From the NCBI GenBank assembly GCA_964602515.1, contig CAZRRJ010000002.1:558001-622000 (forward strand): a stretch of 64,000 nucleotides of DNA, given 5' to 3'. The translations under genes were made by a program, and so were the position numbers. Position 1 is the stretch's first letter, and every line of letters starts with the position of its first letter. Of the stretch, positions 37,515-46,266 are shown one piece after another. Below the pieces are notes generated by a model. That model ran no database searches and was not told the origin of the DNA. It saw only the letters and a program-made list of their open reading frames with translations. Source of the DNA: Carboxylicivirga sp964602515. Lineage in GTDB: Bacteria; Bacteroidota; Bacteroidia; Bacteroidales; Marinilabiliaceae.

Positions 37515-38471
37515 TTACAAAGGTTTAACAGGTATACAAATGTCTACCTTAAACAGGCCATCTTTAGGCTCCTCAGTGTACATTTCAAAGCAAGGCTTAT
37601 CGTCAGGTTGATAGCCACTTTCAGGAAACCATTTGGCATAAATCCATTGCCAGGCATCAGCAAATTCAGAAGCATTAACAACAAAGCGAGCAACCATATA
37701 CTGACCGCCCTCAACCTTCATTTTGCCAATTTCTCCGTTAACCTTACAGTCCTCAGGGACAGTGATGCAGATACTGGTGCGTAGTTTCATATCCGCCGTA
37801 ATATTAGGGTCATCGTGATAAATAGCCAGAGATGTTAAGTTAGGCTGTGCCAATAAACCGCGTGGGCCTGCCCAGGCAAATAATTTGTTCCATAGTTCTT
37901 GGAATAATGCTTCGTCGCCTTTGTATGGGCCAATATGTCTGATATAAGCAACTGTAACATCAGGCAAGTTCTTAACTTCAATACTTTTGTTCTGTTTCAT
38001 ATTCGAACTCCATTTAAGTGTTTTTGAATAAGAACAAAAGTAAACACTAAGCTCTTCCTTAACTTTCTCTGGATTGCTATTGATTTGACTCAAATTGCTT
38101 TTTTCCAGCATATCCTTTCGCCATGTTGTTGGCGATTGGCCAAAATGCTGTTTAAAGTTTCTTGAAAAGATAGAAATATCTGAAAAGCCGCAATGTAATG
38201 CTATGTCATTAATGGATAGTTGCGGATTCATTATTAAAAAGGTACCGGCACGTTGTACACGAAGACGTGTTATAAACTGGAAAGGCGTTTCGCCTATAAC
38301 ACCCATAAATATGCGATGAAAATGGTATTTTGAGAAAGAAGCAACAGAAGCTAATTCATCTAAAGTAAAAGAATTACCGAGGTTAGCCTCAATATAATCT
38401 AATGTTTTATTAACGCGTGATTTGTATTCAGCCGAAAGGTGTTGGGGTGTAGCTGGGCTCATAATAATCAT
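37515..38471 (-). CDS. AraC family regulator with GyrI-like ligand-binding domain
   Basis: 318 residues. The N-terminal AraC helix-turn-helix pair (about 14-115: FTLDELASVASFSKYHFHRIF, then INDIALHCGFSDISIFSRNFKQHF) precedes a C-terminal GyrI/SOUL-like effector domain (about 160-318, beginning EVKNLPDVTVAYIRHIGPYKG). This HTH-first order is that of the Rob/SoxS-related multidrug regulators, which respond to small hydrophobic compounds. No target gene is evident beside it. Confidence 0.92.
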   Translation of the reverse strand: MIIMSPATPQHLSAEYKSRVNKTLDYIEANLGNSFTLDELASVASFSKYHFHRIFMGVIGETPFQFITRLRVQRAGTFLIMNPQLSINDIALHCGFSDISIFSRNFKQHFGQSPTTWRKDMLEKSNLSQINSNPEKVKEELSVYFCSYSKTLKWSSNMKQNKSIEVKNLPDVTVAYIRHIGPYKGDEALFQELWNKLFAWAGPRGLLAQPNLTSLAIYHDDPNITADMKLRTSICITVPEDCKVNGEIGKMKVEGGQYMVARFVVNASEFADAWQWIYAKWFPESGYQPDDKPCFEMYTEEPKDGLFKVDICIPVKPL

Positions 38472-38840
38472 AAATTTAAGGTTGTAAATTACGGTAAAGC
38501 AAATAAATAGCCAATTTTTATCAGGTATTGTAGTTGTTCAACGAGATCAATTAGAAGGATTTCTATTGGTTTATTGTAGAAAAGAGTTTGCTTGTGTTAC
38601 TAAGGTTTTAAAGTTTAAGTGCAGTGTTTAAAATGATAAGAGTCTGTTAGATAATAGACTATTTACAATATGTATAAAATTGGTGCACTAAATGATTAAT
38701 GTGAATCAAGGTTGAAAACAGATGCATTTGAGCATAATTGGTTGGTTGAAAGTACTGATTATCTTAATATTGTAATAGAGTAAAAGATGTGGTGTCTTAG
38801 ATAATAAATATATATAGAAATGATAAAGCTAAATAAGATA
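38472..38840. other. Gene-free stretch between carA terminator and the AraC gene
   Basis: About 370 bases with no gene, RNA or repeat that I can support. It contains the start region of the AraC regulator. Confidence 0.4.
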
Positions 38841-38866
38841 AAGGCCACTTTTTAAAGTGGCCTTTT
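38841..38866 (-). terminator. Terminator of carA
   Basis: A 10- to 11-bp hairpin (AAGGCCACTTT/AAAGTGGCCTT, 38841-38864) lies 24 bases beyond the carA stop codon, with A/T tracts on both sides, so it could act in either direction. Confidence 0.75.
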
Positions 38867-38887
38867 ATAAATAATATGCTGAAAATC

Positions 38888-39970
38888 CTACTGTTTACTC
38901 TTTTCAATCAAATCAATCAGTTCATCAAATAGAAATTCGGTATCCGTTGGACCACTTGAGGCTTCGGGGTGAAACTGGGTTGAGAAAAAAGGTTTTGTCT
39001 TGTGCTTAATTCCCTCGTTGGTTTTGTCGTTGATATTAATAAATAAAGGTTCCCACTCATCGCCCAAAGTGGTGTTATCAATAGCAAAGCCATGGTTCTG
39101 ACTGGTAATGTAACACGTATCTGTACCCACCTTAATTACCGGGTGATTATGAGCACGGTGTCCGTATTTTAGTTTGTAAGTAGAGGCTCCCGAAGCTATA
39201 CCTAACAATTGGTTTCCTAAACAAATTCCAAAAATTGGTTTACCAATTTCAATGGCTTTCCGAATGTGTTTAATGGTTATTTCACACATTTGTGGGTCAC
39301 CGGGGCCATTTGACAGCATAATACCGTCGTAGTCATCCTGGGTGAAATCGTAGTCCCACGGCACACGTATAACCGTTGTGTCACGCTTAAGCAGGCAGCG
39401 TAGTATGTTATTTTTAGCACCGGTATCTACTAAAACAATTTTGTGTTTACCGTTGCCGTAAATGGTTTTTTCTTTTACACTAACTTTGGCTACCAGATTT
39501 TCTTTGTTTGGATCTTTAAAGTCAATTTCTTCACCTTCAATCTCAATTTTACCAAGCATGGCACCTTTTTCGCGTAGTATCATCGTTAAAGCACGGGTAT
39601 CAATATCAAAAATACCCGGTATTTCATTCTGTATTAACCATTCGCGTAAGCTGTTTTCGGCATTCCAGTGACTGTATTCGAATGAGTAATCCGAAATGAT
39701 CAGTCCTGAGATATGAATACGATCTGACTCATGAAATTTAGGAATGCCATTCTCTATATCATTTTTAGGCACCCCGTAGTTGCCAATAAGCGGATAGGTT
39801 GAAACCAGAATCTGCCCTTCATAAGATGGATCAGTCAAACTTTCCGGATAACCCGTCATTGCTGTATTAAAAACTACCTCGCCGGCTACCGACTTATGGT
39901 ATCCAAATGACTTTCCTTCGAAGACAGTTCCGTCTTCCAACACCAATTTAATCTTTTGTACTTCAGGCAT
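38888..39970 (-). CDS. carA: Carbamoyl-phosphate synthase small subunit (glutamine amidotransferase)
   Basis: It removes ammonia from glutamine and passes it to CarB for carbamoyl phosphate, used for arginine and pyrimidines. The 360 residues have the CarA N-terminal domain (1-150, VAGEVVFNTAMTGYPESLTD) and a class I glutamine amidotransferase domain with the nucleophile in GICLGNQLLG and the HPEAS histidine/glutamate. It is separated from carB by 13 kb, with the arginine genes between. ArgR-type boxes lie in its leader. Confidence 0.96.
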   Translation of the reverse strand: MPEVQKIKLVLEDGTVFEGKSFGYHKSVAGEVVFNTAMTGYPESLTDPSYEGQILVSTYPLIGNYGVPKNDIENGIPKFHESDRIHISGLIISDYSFEYSHWNAENSLREWLIQNEIPGIFDIDTRALTMILREKGAMLGKIEIEGEEIDFKDPNKENLVAKVSVKEKTIYGNGKHKIVLVDTGAKNNILRCLLKRDTTVIRVPWDYDFTQDDYDGIMLSNGPGDPQMCEITIKHIRKAIEIGKPIFGICLGNQLLGIASGASTYKLKYGHRAHNHPVIKVGTDTCYITSQNHGFAIDNTTLGDEWEPLFININDKTNEGIKHKTKPFFSTQFHPEASSGPTDTEFLFDELIDLIEKSKQ

Positions 39971-40014
39971 ACCTACTGAAACTTAAACCATTTACATTGA
40001 ATATTACAGAAAAA

Positions 40015-40045
40015 ATGCATTTATTCAATCTGTGAATAAATGCAT
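40015..40045 (-). promoter_or_regulatory. ArgR-type operator in the carA leader
   Basis: ATGCATTTATTCA (40015-40027) and TGAATAAATGCAT (40033-40045) form a perfect 13-bp inverted repeat with a 5-base gap, so each arm is also an ARG-box-like half. A nearby related site, CATTGAATATTACA (about 39995-40008), may be a further box. It lies 45-75 bases before the carA start. ArgR binding is inferred from the box shape. Confidence 0.75.
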
Positions 40046-40069
40046 GCATACGGCTTCCCTTATGCGGTG

Positions 40070-40077
40070 CAAATGTA
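40070..40077 (-). promoter_or_regulatory. Candidate -7 box of the carA promoter
   Basis: TACATTTG on the minus strand matches the Bacteroidota TAnnTTTG element. A TTTG -33 box at the right distance is not clear, so this is tentative. The operator at 40015-40045 would lie just downstream of the start site. Confidence 0.45.
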
Positions 40078-40114
40078 ATAAATATTTAGATTCTATCCGA
40101 ATTTTTAAGTTTGG

Positions 40115-40167
40115 TATGCATAAATATAGTGTATTAATTTATAGCATGCATATTTATGCATGCTATA
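40115..40167. promoter_or_regulatory. Upstream ArgR-type boxes before carA
   Basis: TATGCATAAATATAGT (40115-40130) and a near-perfect 28-base palindrome (40140-40167, arms TATAGCATGCATAT/TTATGCATGCTATA) containing TGCATATTTATGCA. They match the box form seen before argR and carB and lie 145-200 bases before the carA start. Confidence 0.6.
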
Positions 40168-40262
40168 AGGTATTTTTGTGTGATATAGTATATTAATGAT
40201 ACTAGATGATATAATTTTTAGTTTCTTGAATACCTTATCAGGCCAGTGAATTAGTGAGCAGG

Positions 40263-40452
40263 GGCTGTTGGAATAAAAAGTGCCACTATTGATGGGTATG
40301 TCGTGCCTGTTGGATGGGAAAGATATACCTATTGGCGGTTTTGTCATGCCTATTAGCGCTTGGGGGAAGCCTGTTGATGTACTTTTTCAGCCGATGGAGA
40401 CTAATAGTTAAGTTGATGGGAGGGAGGGTATGCCGTGGGGCTAGTAAAATAA
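40263..40452. repeat. Degenerate ~21-base tandem repeat array
   Basis: Short cores of the type GCCTGTTGGATGGG recur at about 40263, 40282, 40305, 40327, 40348, 40369, 40390, 40411 and 40432, the last five exactly 21 bases apart. The units are heavily diverged (GCCTATTAGCGC, GCCTGTTGATG, GCCGATGGAG). The composition is more GC-rich than the flanks. The frames that cross it (40105-40534, minus strand) do not look like genes. Confidence 0.55.
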
Positions 40453-40487
40453 AGGGTTTGGTATGTATATCTAATTTGAGTATAAAA

Positions 40488-40527
40488 TGAGGGACCGTGC
40501 AAATCTCCCCCATGCAACAGTCCCTCA
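40488..40527 (-). terminator. Hairpin after the citrate synthase gene
   Basis: TGAGGGAC (40488-40495) pairs with GTCCCTCA (40520-40527), with an inner TGCA/TGCA match. On the minus strand it is followed by ATTTTAT. It lies 20 bases beyond the citrate synthase stop and probably ends the arginine operon. Confidence 0.6.
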
Positions 40528-40546
40528 TACCCAATCAACAAAAATT

Positions 40547-41887
40547 TTATCTATCGTCTAATTTGATGTATGGTATATGGTCAAAAACATTTTTATAGGC
40601 TGGACGGATAATACGTTTACTCGAAAAAGTAACTTCTTCTATACGGTGTGCGCACCATCCTGCAATTCGTGATACAGCAAATATTGGCGTATATATTTCT
40701 TTGGGTATCTGCAGACAGTCGTACACAAAGCCACTATAGAAATCAACGTTGGCACAAATAACTTTAGCGTTAGCGCCTTTGTAATTATAAAATACCTCAG
40801 GGGCAAGTCGTTCAATAGCTGCATATAAGTTAAATTCGTCAACACGGCCTTTCTCATGAGCTAAAGCTGCGGCTTTTTCTTTTAAGAGTACAGCACGCGG
40901 GTCTGAATTGGTATAAATAGCATGTCCGATTCCATATATTTTTCCCGTGTTATCAAAGGCTTGTTTATTTAGTATCTTAAGTAAATAAGCCCTTATCTCC
41001 GTTTCATCGCTCCAGTTCTTTACATTGGCTTTAATATTATCCATCATATTCATCACTTTTAGGTTAGCCCCTCCGTGAAGTCCTCCCTTTAGTGAGCCCA
41101 GTGCCGCAGCAATAGCTGAATAAGTATCGGTTTGTGCAGAGCTGACCACGCGTGTTGTAAATGATGAGTTATTACCACCACCATGTTCTGCATGTATTAC
41201 CAATGATAAATCCAGTAAGTCGGCTTCCAGTTTTGTGTAATTATCGCCTTTTAGCATGTAAAGGAAATTTTCAGCCACACTTAAATGTGGTTGCGGATGG
41301 CGGATAACCAATGATTTGCTTTGATAAGAATGGCGCATTCCAAAGTAGGAGTAGGCTACAATTACCGGAAATTTAGCAATTAAACTGATGGATTGTTTAA
41401 CCAGGTTTTCTGGCGATAGGTTCTCAGCATTTTCATCGGCAGTGTAAAGTCCCAGTACAGATCGTGCCAACATATTCATAATATCACGTCCCCTTAAAGA
41501 AAGAATCATATTCTTTGAGAAAAACGGGGGCAGGTGGCGTTCATCAGCTAAAGCTTTTGTAAATTCGTTAAGCTCATCGTTATTGGGTAGCCTACCCGAA
41601 AGTAACAGGTAGGCTGTTTCTTCAAAGCCATGACGGTCTTGTGTTTGGAAACCTTTGACCAGATCTTTAAGTTCTACGCCACGGTAAAATAATTTACCAT
41701 CTTTGGGTTCAAGTCGCCCGTCTACTTTATCATAACCTTCCACATCACCAATGGTAGTTAAGCCCACAAGTACTCCTGAGAAATCGGCATTACGTAATCC
41801 CCTCTTAACGCTGTATTTATCAAACAACGCTTTGTCAATATCACTTGATGCTACGGCATCCGCCGCTAATTTCTCGTATAATGCCAT
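40547..41887 (-). CDS. gltA: Citrate synthase
   Basis: It condenses acetyl-CoA and oxaloacetate to citrate, the first step towards 2-oxoglutarate and glutamate. 446 residues. Active-site segments are VIHAEHGGGNNSSFTTR, GSLKGGLHGGAN and GIGHAIYTNSDPRA, with the catalytic aspartate in the C-terminal third (NVDFYSGFVYD). It starts 6 bases after argH stops, so it is read as the last gene of the arginine series. That links carbon supply for glutamate with arginine synthesis. The methylcitrate synthase alternative is less likely from the motifs, but substrate choice cannot be proven. Confidence 0.92.
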   Translation of the reverse strand: MALYEKLAADAVASSDIDKALFDKYSVKRGLRNADFSGVLVGLTTIGDVEGYDKVDGRLEPKDGKLFYRGVELKDLVKGFQTQDRHGFEETAYLLLSGRLPNNDELNEFTKALADERHLPPFFSKNMILSLRGRDIMNMLARSVLGLYTADENAENLSPENLVKQSISLIAKFPVIVAYSYFGMRHSYQSKSLVIRHPQPHLSVAENFLYMLKGDNYTKLEADLLDLSLVIHAEHGGGNNSSFTTRVVSSAQTDTYSAIAAALGSLKGGLHGGANLKVMNMMDNIKANVKNWSDETEIRAYLLKILNKQAFDNTGKIYGIGHAIYTNSDPRAVLLKEKAAALAHEKGRVDEFNLYAAIERLAPEVFYNYKGANAKVICANVDFYSGFVYDCLQIPKEIYTPIFAVSRIAGWCAHRIEEVTFSSKRIIRPAYKNVFDHIPYIKLDDR

Positions 41888-41893
41888 ATATAT

Positions 41894-43225
41894 TTATTTT
41901 ATAAGGTTCTGAATAGCCATTTCCACAGCTTTAAAACCAAATTCTTGTATTATTTTATTTTTTTTATTTTCAATTCTGTCATTACATAGGTTACCGATTG
42001 AACCTTCGTGTGTATGCTCCACCTTACCATCGGTTTTAAACCGGCCTGCTTCAATGGCTAAACCCACTTGTTTGTAGGCATCTCTGAATGGTACACCTTG
42101 TAATACCAGTTTATTCACCTCTTCCACACTAAAAGCCAGAAGGTACTTTTCGTCCTTCATAAGATCTTTTTTTACCTCAATATTTTCAATGGCGAATGTG
42201 GCTATTTCCAGGCAGTCTAGTATTTCATCAAAGGCAGGCATAAATACCTCTTTTATCAACTGCAGATCGCGAAAGTACCCAGTTGGCAAGTTCGCAGTTA
42301 TCATAGCAATTGATTCGGGCAGAGCCTGAATCTTATTGCAATGTGCCCGTAATAACTCAAAAACATCTGGGTTTTTCTTATGAGGCATTATGCTCGATCC
42401 TGTTGTAAGCTCATCTGGCAACTTTAAAAAGCCAAAGTTCTGGCTTGTATATAAGCAGCCGTCAACAGCTAGTTTACCAATTGTTTGCGCTACTGATGAC
42501 AGGGCATAAGCAACAGTGCGTTCCATTTTTCCCCGTCCCATTTGTGCATATACCACATTGTAATTTAAATCTTCAAAACCGAGTAATTCAGTTGTCATCG
42601 TCCTGTTTAATGGAAATGAAGAACCGTAGCCTGCTGCTGCGCCTAAAGGGTTCTGATTGGCTGTTCGCCATGCAGCTTGTAGCATCAGCAAATCGTCAGT
42701 CAGGCTCTCTGCAAATGCTCCAAACCATACACCAAATGAGGATGGCATGGCTACTTGTAAGTGTGTATAGCCCGGTATAAGTACAGTTTTGTTTTCCTCA
42801 CTCTTTTGCTGAAGAACTTTAAACAGTTTTTCAATACCTTCAACAACCTCTTTTATGCGATACCGGGTGTAAAGCTTTAAATCCAGTAGTACCTGATCGT
42901 TACGCGATCTGCCGCTGTGTACTTTTTTACCTGTATCACCCAGTTTTCGGGTCAGCATTAATTCCACTTGAGAGTGTACATCTTCAATGCCTTCTTCAAT
43001 ACTAAACTGACCGTTAAGCGCTTGTTGGTATAACGCTTTTAATTCGGATATAAGCAAGGATAGTTCATCCTTTTCAAGTAGCTTAACACTCTCAAGCATG
43101 GTAATATGTGCTATTGTTCCCAATATGTCAAAGGGTGCTAAAAACACATCCAGTTCACGGTCGCGTCCCACCGTGAAATCTTCAATTTTCTTATTTACTG
43201 ATGTTCCTTTATCCCACAGCTTCAT
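41894..43225 (-). CDS. argH: Argininosuccinate lyase
   Basis: The last step of arginine synthesis: argininosuccinate to arginine and fumarate. 443 residues of the fumarase/aspartase superfamily, with HSGRSRNDQVLLDLKLY, the substrate histidine in PGYTHLQVAMP and the signature loop GSSIMPHKKNPDVFE. It is shorter than the E. coli protein (457) but complete. It is 200 bases from argE and 6 from citrate synthase. Confidence 0.96.
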   Translation of the reverse strand: MKLWDKGTSVNKKIEDFTVGRDRELDVFLAPFDILGTIAHITMLESVKLLEKDELSLLISELKALYQQALNGQFSIEEGIEDVHSQVELMLTRKLGDTGKKVHSGRSRNDQVLLDLKLYTRYRIKEVVEGIEKLFKVLQQKSEENKTVLIPGYTHLQVAMPSSFGVWFGAFAESLTDDLLMLQAAWRTANQNPLGAAAGYGSSFPLNRTMTTELLGFEDLNYNVVYAQMGRGKMERTVAYALSSVAQTIGKLAVDGCLYTSQNFGFLKLPDELTTGSSIMPHKKNPDVFELLRAHCNKIQALPESIAMITANLPTGYFRDLQLIKEVFMPAFDEILDCLEIATFAIENIEVKKDLMKDEKYLLAFSVEEVNKLVLQGVPFRDAYKQVGLAIEAGRFKTDGKVEHTHEGSIGNLCNDRIENKKNKIIQEFGFKAVEMAIQNLIK

Positions 43226-43427
43226 AGCTTAATTTGTTTTTAAGGTAGATATTGTTTTAATCAGACTTACTAATAAAAAGTTACTGATTGTAAGAAATAT
43301 GAATAGCTAACTTTCGGATTGACAAATATATCTACTTTTTATTTTAATTTGTCTTTTAAGAATGATTTTGTATGATATATGTCATTAATTTAATTAAATA
43401 AATATAGTTTCCCCCGAATGAGTACTT

Positions 43428-44492
43428 TTATAACACCAAACCATTCAGTAGTTTGAGATAGGTATCTATACCATTTTTAATTTCTGATAAGTAAATGTAT
43501 TCATCCGGTGTATGCGATCTTGCAGAATCTCCTGGACCTATTTTAAGAGTTGTAAAGTCCATTACTGCCTGGTCAGAGGTGGTTGGAGAGCCATAACAGG
43601 ACAAGCCCATCTTTATGCCTTTTTTTACCAGTGGATGATCCTCAGGAATAAATGAACTGTTAAGGCGGAATGAGCGTGGTTTAACGTCGCAAGTCACATA
43701 TTTTAGAATGATTTGGTGCAGTGTTTTATTACTGTAGCACTCATTTAGCCGCACATCAACAACAAAACGGCAGGAGTCGGGCACTACATTGTGCTGGTTG
43801 CCGGCTTCAATTTGTGTTACTGTCATTTTAACTGCTCCAAGGTGGGGTGATACCTTATCAAACTGATGGGTTCTGAACCATTCAATGTCTTGTATGGCTT
43901 TGTACAAAGCATTGTCACCTTCGTCGCGTGCAGCGTGGCCTGTTTTACCGTGTGTTTCGCAATCTAATACCATCAGGCCTTTTTCGGCAACAGCCATTTG
44001 CATACAGGTTGGTTCGCCAACTATTCCCAGGTTAATTGAGCCCAGTTCGGGTAAGATTGATGCCACACCTTTAGCGCCTGATATTTCCTCTTCGGCAGTT
44101 GCAGCAAATACCAGGTTGTATGGCAGGTCATAATCTTTCAAACATAAAAAAGTTGCCATAAGTGATACGAGAGAACCGCCAGCATCGTTGCTGCCTAATC
44201 CGGTCAGTTTATCGTCTTCAATAGTGGCGCCAAAAGGGTCGTATGTCCATTTGGATGATGGTTTAACTGTATCCAGATGTGAGTTGAGTAGAACAGTTGG
44301 TTTCGACTTGTCCTTAGTTTTAGCCCAACACCAAATGTTATTGCCCAGTCGGTTGACCTTTAAGTTATAGCTTTCCAGGTAACCAGTCATAATAGCTGAT
44401 GCGTCGCCTTCATTTCTACTGAATGATTCAGTTTTTATCAATAGTTTCAGAAGCTCTATTGCTTCCTGCGTGTATACTTTCTGATTAGTCAT
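43428..44492 (-). CDS. argE: N-acyl-ornithine/citrulline deacylase (ArgE-type, M20 peptidase)
   Basis: A zinc-dependent deacylase of 354 residues that removes the N-acyl group late in arginine synthesis. Metal ligands appear in LLNSHLDTVKP, GSNDAGGSL, ATAEEEISGAKG and the C-terminal 'DSARSHTPDEYIYLSE'. In Bacteroidota that use N-acylornithine carbamoyltransferase the substrate is acyl-citrulline; Pro90 of the neighbouring ArgF' argues for the succinyl form. It starts 6 bases after argB. Confidence 0.88.
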   Translation of the reverse strand: MTNQKVYTQEAIELLKLLIKTESFSRNEGDASAIMTGYLESYNLKVNRLGNNIWCWAKTKDKSKPTVLLNSHLDTVKPSSKWTYDPFGATIEDDKLTGLGSNDAGGSLVSLMATFLCLKDYDLPYNLVFAATAEEEISGAKGVASILPELGSINLGIVGEPTCMQMAVAEKGLMVLDCETHGKTGHAARDEGDNALYKAIQDIEWFRTHQFDKVSPHLGAVKMTVTQIEAGNQHNVVPDSCRFVVDVRLNECYSNKTLHQIILKYVTCDVKPRSFRLNSSFIPEDHPLVKKGIKMGLSCYGSPTTSDQAVMDFTTLKIGPGDSARSHTPDEYIYLSEIKNGIDTYLKLLNGLVL

Positions 44493-44498
44493 AGTTTT

Positions 44499-45281
44499 TT
44501 ACTGCAATGAAAGTCTAGTACCCTCTTTAAATCCATTACTTAATCCTTCTATATCGGTTATAAACACATCAGATACACCACTTTTTAAGGCATTAAAGCC
44601 GTTATCCAGTTTTGGAATCATGCCACCGTTTATAACCGCATTTTTCTTATGTTCTTCAAATAGGTCTATGGATAAATACCTAATGACAGAGGTATCGTCA
44701 AAAGGATTTTCCAATACACCTTTTTTCTCAAAACAGTAAACCAATTGAACACGGAAAGAACCGGCAAATGCACTGGCTAATTTTGCCGCCATTGTATCGG
44801 CATTGGTATTTAAGAGCTGTCCGTTGCCGTCATGGGTAAGGGGAGCAATAACCGGAATTACACCAGTATTAATAAGATCTTCCAGAGCCATTGTATTAAC
44901 TTCTGTAACATCGCCCGCATAGCCATAATCAATATCGGTAACAGGGCGTTTTTTAGCCCTGATGAGATCCAGATCGGCCCCGGTAAGACCTATGGCTTGT
45001 TTGTTTTGAGCCTGTAATTGTGCTACAATATTTTTATTGACTAAACCGCCGTATACCATTACAACCACATCAAGCATGTTGGCATTTGTTATACGCCGGC
45101 CATCAACCATTTTAGTTTGTATACCAAGTTGTTGGGCTATAGCTGTAGCAGATCTTCCACCACCATGAACCAGTATTTTTTGGCCTGCAATGTTCGCAAA
45201 ATCTTTAATAAATGCTTTTAGTGATTCTGGTTCCTCTACCACTTTACCACCAACTTTAATTATGGTTAATCTATCGTGCAT
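44499..45281 (-). CDS. argB: N-acylglutamate kinase (ArgB)
   Basis: It phosphorylates N-acylglutamate. The 260 residues carry the amino-acid kinase opening IIKVGGKVVE, LVHGGGRSATA and VDGRRITNANMLDVV, with Lys/Asp in the C-terminal ATP site (NTNADTMAAKLASAF). The short form lacks an arginine-sensing N-terminal helix, so feedback by arginine is unlikely and control by ArgR more important. The neighbouring ArgF' suggests N-succinylglutamate as the substrate. It ends 6 bases before argE and starts 4 bases after argF'. Confidence 0.93.
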   Translation of the reverse strand: MHDRLTIIKVGGKVVEEPESLKAFIKDFANIAGQKILVHGGGRSATAIAQQLGIQTKMVDGRRITNANMLDVVVMVYGGLVNKNIVAQLQAQNKQAIGLTGADLDLIRAKKRPVTDIDYGYAGDVTEVNTMALEDLINTGVIPVIAPLTHDGNGQLLNTNADTMAAKLASAFAGSFRVQLVYCFEKKGVLENPFDDTSVIRYLSIDLFEEHKKNAVINGGMIPKLDNGFNALKSGVSDVFITDIEGLSNGFKEGTRLSLQ

Positions 45282-45285
45282 GGCC

Positions 45286-46236
45286 TTATTTTAATGCTTC
45301 CAATATTCGTTTAATTACCACTTGGGCTGATACAACCCGGTTAGCTGCTTCATCTATTACAATACTGTTTTTACTGTCAATAACACCATCGGTAACAATC
45401 ATGTTTCGTCGAACGGGCAGGCAGTGCATAAATTTAGCATTGTTCGTTAAGGCCATCTTTTCTTCGTCAACAGTCCATGAGCGATCCTGACTTAAAATTT
45501 GACCATATTGTTCATAGGAGGCCCAGTTTTTAGCATAGATAAAATCAGCGTTTTCAAAAGCTTTCTTCTGGTCATATTCCACCTTTACACCCTCAGAAAA
45601 TTCAGTTGCCAGTTCATAGCCTTTGGGGTGTGTAAGCACTAAATCCACATTGGCTTCCTTCATCCATTCAACAAATGAGTTGGGTACAGCCTGGGGTAAG
45701 GCGCGTGGGTGTGGAGCCCATGTTAAAACTACCTTAGGGCGTGCTTTGTTTTTGTGTTCTTCAATGGTAAAGAGATCGGCAAAAGCTTGCAGCGGATGAC
45801 GTGTTGCTGACTCCATACTAATAACAGGTACACCCGAGAACGCGATGAACTGACTTAAGATCTGTTCTTCATAATCAGCTTTCTTATTTTCAAAAGTGGC
45901 AAAAGAGCGTACCGCAATAATATCGCAATATCTACCTATAACTGGAACTGCTTCGCATAAATGTTCAGGTTTATTACCATCCATTACAACACCAAATTCT
46001 GTTTCCAATTGCCAGCTGTCTTTATTTACATCGAGCACAATAACATTCATACCCAAATTCATGGCAGCCTTTTGTGTACTTAGTCTTGTGCGTAAGCTTG
46101 AGTTAAAAAAGATAAGAATGATGGTTTTATTCTTTCCTAAGTGTGTCCAGGCATAGGGCGTTTTCTTGACTTCTGCAGCCTCTTTTAAAGCACTGTTTAA
46201 GTCGCCAATATCGTTTACTTTTAAGTAGCGTTTCAT
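45286..46236 (-). CDS. argF': N-succinylornithine carbamoyltransferase (ArgF' type)
   Basis: 316 residues of the transcarbamylase fold. The carbamoyl-phosphate loop reads FFNSSLRTRLSTQ, in place of the STRT of ordinary ornithine transcarbamylase. HPLQAFADL and FMHCLPVRRNMIVTD are as in the Bacteroides/Xanthomonas acylornithine group. The deciding position is Pro90 in MDGNKPEHL: Bacteroides fragilis SOTCase has Pro90, where the Xanthomonas N-acetyl enzyme has Glu92. The N-succinyl pathway is therefore the best call. Neighbours argB and argE share it. Confidence 0.9.
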   Translation of the reverse strand: MKRYLKVNDIGDLNSALKEAAEVKKTPYAWTHLGKNKTIILIFFNSSLRTRLSTQKAAMNLGMNVIVLDVNKDSWQLETEFGVVMDGNKPEHLCEAVPVIGRYCDIIAVRSFATFENKKADYEEQILSQFIAFSGVPVISMESATRHPLQAFADLFTIEEHKNKARPKVVLTWAPHPRALPQAVPNSFVEWMKEANVDLVLTHPKGYELATEFSEGVKVEYDQKKAFENADFIYAKNWASYEQYGQILSQDRSWTVDEEKMALTNNAKFMHCLPVRRNMIVTDGVIDSKNSIVIDEAANRVVSAQVVIKRILEALK

Positions 46237-46266
46237 ATCTAATTGTATAGTTTTATCAGGCCGGTC

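Noticed and set aside
40263..40452. Possible CRISPR array
   Set aside because: The repeated units are only about 21 bases including 'spacers', are strongly diverged and have no cas genes nearby.
40105..40534. Two minus-strand frames before carA
   Set aside because: They are made of the tandem repeats and the ArgR palindromes; the composition is not protein-like.
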